Source of the DNA: Burkholderiaceae bacterium
Lineage (GTDB): Bacteria > Pseudomonadota > Gammaproteobacteria > Burkholderiales > Burkholderiaceae_A
Assembly (NCBI GenBank): GCA_018882795.1
Contig: VERJ01000001.1
Coordinates: forward strand, 83,461 to 147,460
Reading direction: 5' to 3'
Length of the DNA: 64,000 nt
Each line of letters begins with the position of its first letter. Position 1 is the first letter of the stretch. Made by a program: the position numbers and the translations under genes. Below the pieces are notes generated by a model, which saw only the letters and a program-made list of their open reading frames with translations, made no database searches and had not been told where the DNA came from. This document shows positions 61,070 through 64,000 of this stretch, one piece after another.

Positions 61070-63979
61070 TTAACCGCTTTTCTGGCTGTTGACCAGGCTT
61101 TCAATCGCCGATGTCAGCGCGTTGCTGGTGGTCTGTAGTCGGAAGAGCAAGGCATCCAAGGCTGCGTATTGACGGTAGTAACGCTGCTCAATACGGGCGA
61201 GTTTGTCTTCCCAGTCGGATACACGCTCTTCCAATCGGGTTTGTTGGGTTTCGACATCGCTGATGTGGGCAGACACAATGCCACTGGACCGCAGCGAGGA
61301 TGTTAGAAAACTGGTCAGGCTGAGTGAACTGCTGGCATAGCCCAGGGTCACTCCCTGGGCGAACTTATCCTGCAGACCATTGGCAATCGCCGTATTCAAA
61401 TCGCCCTTATCCAAAAATAGTGTGCCGTCACGCTGGACTTCCACTCCAATTGAGGTAAAAGTGATGTTGCTGCCATCGGCCAGTCGAATGCCATTGGCAT
61501 AGAGCCCCCGAATTCGATCCATGAATGTGCGCAAGGTGGAGTCACCGTTGAGTACACCCCGTGCCTCCGGATCTTGCGAGGACATGGATTCGGTTTTATA
61601 GAAACCTACAAGGTCGTTATAGGCAGTGACAAAATCCTCGACGGCTGCGCCAGAGAGATCCTCTGCGCCCTTGGTCACGTTGATGATGGTCGCAGACGCA
61701 GCTGCAAGGCTTGTTGCCACATTTTGATCTGCCATTGATGCCAAAGCACCACCAGCGGGCAGGACTGGGCTATCCAGACTGAATGTCACGCCGTTAACAA
61801 CATCATCAACCTGATTGGATGCGCGCTGAACCGCAAGACCATTGACTGAAAAAAATGCATCGCGGGCGGATTGAAGTGTGGATGCTGATAACGCACTGTA
61901 CGTTGCCGCACCAGAGGATCCGGCTGTTGTAGTGGTCAGTGTCCCGACTGCGGCTGTTCGCACCAGCGTCGCAGCACCCACATCGCCATTCGCAGTGTAG
62001 GTCAATACGAGCTTTCCTTCGTCAGCACCAGACCCGGCGCTAAGCGTCATGTCATCGGTAGAGTAGTCCAAGTCAGCCGTCAATTTCGAGACCAGATCAG
62101 CAATCGTTGCCGCCGTAAGGGCTGCCGTAGTCAACACTTTTCCATTGGGCAATGTGAGGCTATAAACGTCCCCGATGGCGGGAGCCAATGTTGCCGTTTT
62201 TTGAACCTCTTGCGAAGCAGCAAACCCATTAACCTCTCCCAATACTCCGACCGATACCGGATCCTCGTATAGTGCCGCAGCAGATTTATTACCGAAACTT
62301 TTATACGTAATAACCAAATCTGAACCACTTTTAGACAGCTCAATATCACTAGCAGCATAGCCGTCGTTCGCAGTTAACTTGAAGAGCAAGTCATCAATAT
62401 CGGTTGGGTTTTCGGCAGTAAGAGTTGTGTTGTCAGCAAGGGTAAGCGTGTAATTCTTGGCGTTATTCAACGTTAAGCCAGAGAGCGTCTGCACTTCGTG
62501 TGATTCAGCGTCCCCGTCAATCCCCCCCAATGCTCCTACCGATACCCGATCCTGGTGTAATGCCGCAGCAGACTTATTACCGACACTTTTATAAGTAATA
62601 ACCAAATCTGAACCACTTTTAGACAGCACTACATCACTGGCTGCATAATTACCGTTCGCAATTAATTTGGCGAGCAAATCATCAATATCGACGGGGTTTG
62701 CTGCCGTAAGAGTTGAATTGTCAGCAAGAGTAAGCGTGTAATTTTTAGCGCTATCTAGCGTCAAACTGGAAATAGTCTGCACTTCCTGAGACCCGGAGGA
62801 TCCATCAACGCTGGTTACGGCAGGCTCACTTGCTGTTTTCTTCAATGTAGCAACACCCACATCAGCATTGCTTTTGTACGTGAGAATTAATTTCCCTAAA
62901 TCTGCTCCAGCCCCCTCTGTAATGACAACATTGCTCGTGCTGTAATCCAAGTCCGCCTGCAAAGCAGCCACGAGACTGCCAATGGTCGGGGTTGCACCAA
63001 GCGCCGCTGTGGTGAGCACCGTTCCATCAGCCAACACCAGTTCAAAAATATCTCTCTGAGCCGGTGTAAGACCAGATACAGCTTGCACTTCTTGCGCGGC
63101 AGCCCCCCCGGTTGCAACGCTTAGATTTGCCAGTGCGAGACTATTAGCTGCGCCGGTCGCCGTAGATGAGAGACTCAATGAATAGCTGCCGGCACCGATC
63201 TGAACCAAATTTGCCTCGACTTCGACATCCAACTCGTTAATCAACTCGGTCAGACTCGAGATCGAAGTGGTTGTGGACAATCCCTCTTGCGTGACCGCAG
63301 CGCTGGTTACTGCACCTCCCGCGGCCACCGTGATCTTTGCTGTAAGCCCCTGAATCGCATTCGAAGAGCTCAGTTGAAGTTCGTTTGCAGAGTTCTTGCG
63401 GGCGATAACACCCGATAACGTCCCGGCAGAAACCGCAGTGTTAATGGCGGAAACAACCTGATCCACTGTTGTCTGAGTTGTAACCGTGAACGTTTGTTCC
63501 TTGCCACCAGTCAGGGTGAAATTGATCTTGTCACCGGAGGCAAACGTTGTCTTACCGGCAAACTTCGCGTAATCGGGCGAATATTCCACCCCCGCATGCG
63601 TCATTGAAAAAGTGGAAAGGTCGACCACTTGATTGGTCGCGGTGAATCCCGCCATAGATAGCACCGCCGCCTGGGCCGTCTGGGCAACTTTTACCGAGTA
63701 AGTACCCGCCGAGGCGGCATTTGTTGCCGTTGCAGAGACCTTGGTCGGATCGCTGGAGTTGGCCGACCTGAGGGAGAAGACACCGGGCGTCTGAATGGCC
63801 TTCGCTGCCGACTCCAGTGCCGCCACCTTGCTTTTGAAGACCCCCAAGGTGCTGATGACCAGAGTTTTCTGGTCAATCTGGGCCTCTAGCTTCTTGACCG
63901 GCGCGCGCTCGACATCCATGAGACCGGTGACGATCTCTGGAACATTGATGCCCGTACTGGTAGCGCTGGTGACAGCCAT
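61070..63979 (-). CDS. fliD: Flagellar filament cap protein FliD, enlarged by tandem repeats
   Basis: The 969-residue protein has the FliD N-terminus (STGINVPEIVTGLMDVERAP, then VKKLEAQI) and C-terminus (SLTSFLTSSLRSSGIVSAHI and a coiled coil with LEERVSDWEDKLARIEQRYY). Typical FliD is 450-600 residues. The excess lies in about residues 295-690, four related modules of 96-102 residues that each begin with an E-V-Q triplet. The cap promotes flagellin folding at the filament tip and is often an adhesin. AAGGG precedes the ATG. The gene is complete at the right edge. Confidence 0.95.
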   Translation of the reverse strand: MAVTSATSTGINVPEIVTGLMDVERAPVKKLEAQIDQKTLVISTLGVFKSKVAALESAAKAIQTPGVFSLRSANSSDPTKVSATATNAASAGTYSVKVAQTAQAAVLSMAGFTATNQVVDLSTFSMTHAGVEYSPDYAKFAGKTTFASGDKINFTLTGGKEQTFTVTTQTTVDQVVSAINTAVSAGTLSGVIARKNSANELQLSSSNAIQGLTAKITVAAGGAVTSAAVTQEGLSTTTSISSLTELINELDVEVEANLVQIGAGSYSLSLSSTATGAANSLALANLSVATGGAAAQEVQAVSGLTPAQRDIFELVLADGTVLTTAALGATPTIGSLVAALQADLDYSTSNVVITEGAGADLGKLILTYKSNADVGVATLKKTASEPAVTSVDGSSGSQEVQTISSLTLDSAKNYTLTLADNSTLTAANPVDIDDLLAKLIANGNYAASDVVLSKSGSDLVITYKSVGNKSAAALHQDRVSVGALGGIDGDAESHEVQTLSGLTLNNAKNYTLTLADNTTLTAENPTDIDDLLFKLTANDGYAASDIELSKSGSDLVITYKSFGNKSAAALYEDPVSVGVLGEVNGFAASQEVQKTATLAPAIGDVYSLTLPNGKVLTTAALTAATIADLVSKLTADLDYSTDDMTLSAGSGADEGKLVLTYTANGDVGAATLVRTAAVGTLTTTTAGSSGAATYSALSASTLQSARDAFFSVNGLAVQRASNQVDDVVNGVTFSLDSPVLPAGGALASMADQNVATSLAAASATIINVTKGAEDLSGAAVEDFVTAYNDLVGFYKTESMSSQDPEARGVLNGDSTLRTFMDRIRGLYANGIRLADGSNITFTSIGVEVQRDGTLFLDKGDLNTAIANGLQDKFAQGVTLGYASSSLSLTSFLTSSLRSSGIVSAHISDVETQQTRLEERVSDWEDKLARIEQRYYRQYAALDALLFRLQTTSNALTSAIESLVNSQKSG
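61907..63094 (-). repeat. Four tandem coding repeats in fliD
   Basis: Units begin at conserved E-V-Q codons at 63094, 62788, 62500 and 62212 and run toward lower coordinates. The middle two are each exactly 288 bp and nearly identical over long stretches (for example around 62277-62340 and 62567-62630). The outer two are about 306 bp and more diverged. The pattern indicates a recent duplication of the central unit. Two runs of seven C (62522-62528 and 63103-63109) lie near unit borders. Confidence 0.9.
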
Positions 63980-64000
63980 TTAAAACCCTTTTCCCTGTTC

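Noticed and set aside
61907-63094. CRISPR-like repeat array
   Set aside because: Repeats are 288-306 bp, in frame and part of fliD, without short spacers.

Overview
The window reads as a chromosomal segment of a betaproteobacterium, most probably Burkholderiales. The basis is gene order and protein character: carA-carB-greA-rlmE followed by the expected position of ftsH, then addB-addA-ffs-dnaX-ybaB-recR, trxA-rho-rpmE2 (type B L31), and a FleS/FleR-type flagellar cascade with sigma-54 promoters. GC content is moderately high and gene packing is dense. No tRNA, rRNA, CRISPR array, insertion sequence or prophage gene is visible.

Region 1 (1-24600) is mostly housekeeping. On the minus strand lie rlmE, greA, the overlapping carAB pair, a MAPEG-like membrane protein, recR, ybaB, dnaX, the SRP 4.5S RNA gene and the addAB recombination nuclease. 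On the plus strand follow trxA, rho (preceded by a 31-codon upstream ORF), a 433-bp gap, rpmE2, an ArnT/PMT-like membrane glycosyltransferase, a MATE transporter and rsgA, with orn on the minus strand between the last two. The gap holds two large head-to-head hairpin elements. A ParA-like ATPase with an unknown partner protein is divergent from a YcgR-like PilZ protein and marks the transition to motility genes.

Region 2 (24600-64000) is a near-continuous flagellar locus. Read in minus-strand direction: fliFGHIJ, fliKLMNOPQR plus an alpha-carbonic-anhydrase-like gene ending in a terminator; then flgBCDEFGHIJKL, motAB, three small envelope proteins, flhB and a membrane-anchored methyltransferase. 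Strong sigma-54 (-24/-12) sites precede flgB and fliK. The two-component pair fleS-fleR and fliE lie on the plus strand upstream of fliF. At the right edge, on the minus strand, are fliD, fliS, a second FliK-like protein and a stand-alone FlhB C-terminal domain (FlhX). A plausible scheme is that FleS/FleR switch on sigma-54 promoters for the hook-basal body genes. flhA, flhF, fliA, fliC, flgM, flgN, flgA and the che genes are not in the window.

Main oddities: the two hairpin elements share a conserved tip but have unrelated, internally complementary basal stems; the carbonic-anhydrase-like protein has lost two of three zinc histidines; FliM lacks the usual N-terminal CheY-binding peptide; flgB carries an apparent 1-nt frameshift; FlgE, FlgL and FliD are greatly enlarged by insertions, partly repeated; FlhB has NPDH instead of NPTH at its cleavage loop. 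No wholly new multi-gene system is proven. The hairpin pair and the envelope/ParA gene groups are the best candidates for undescribed biology.
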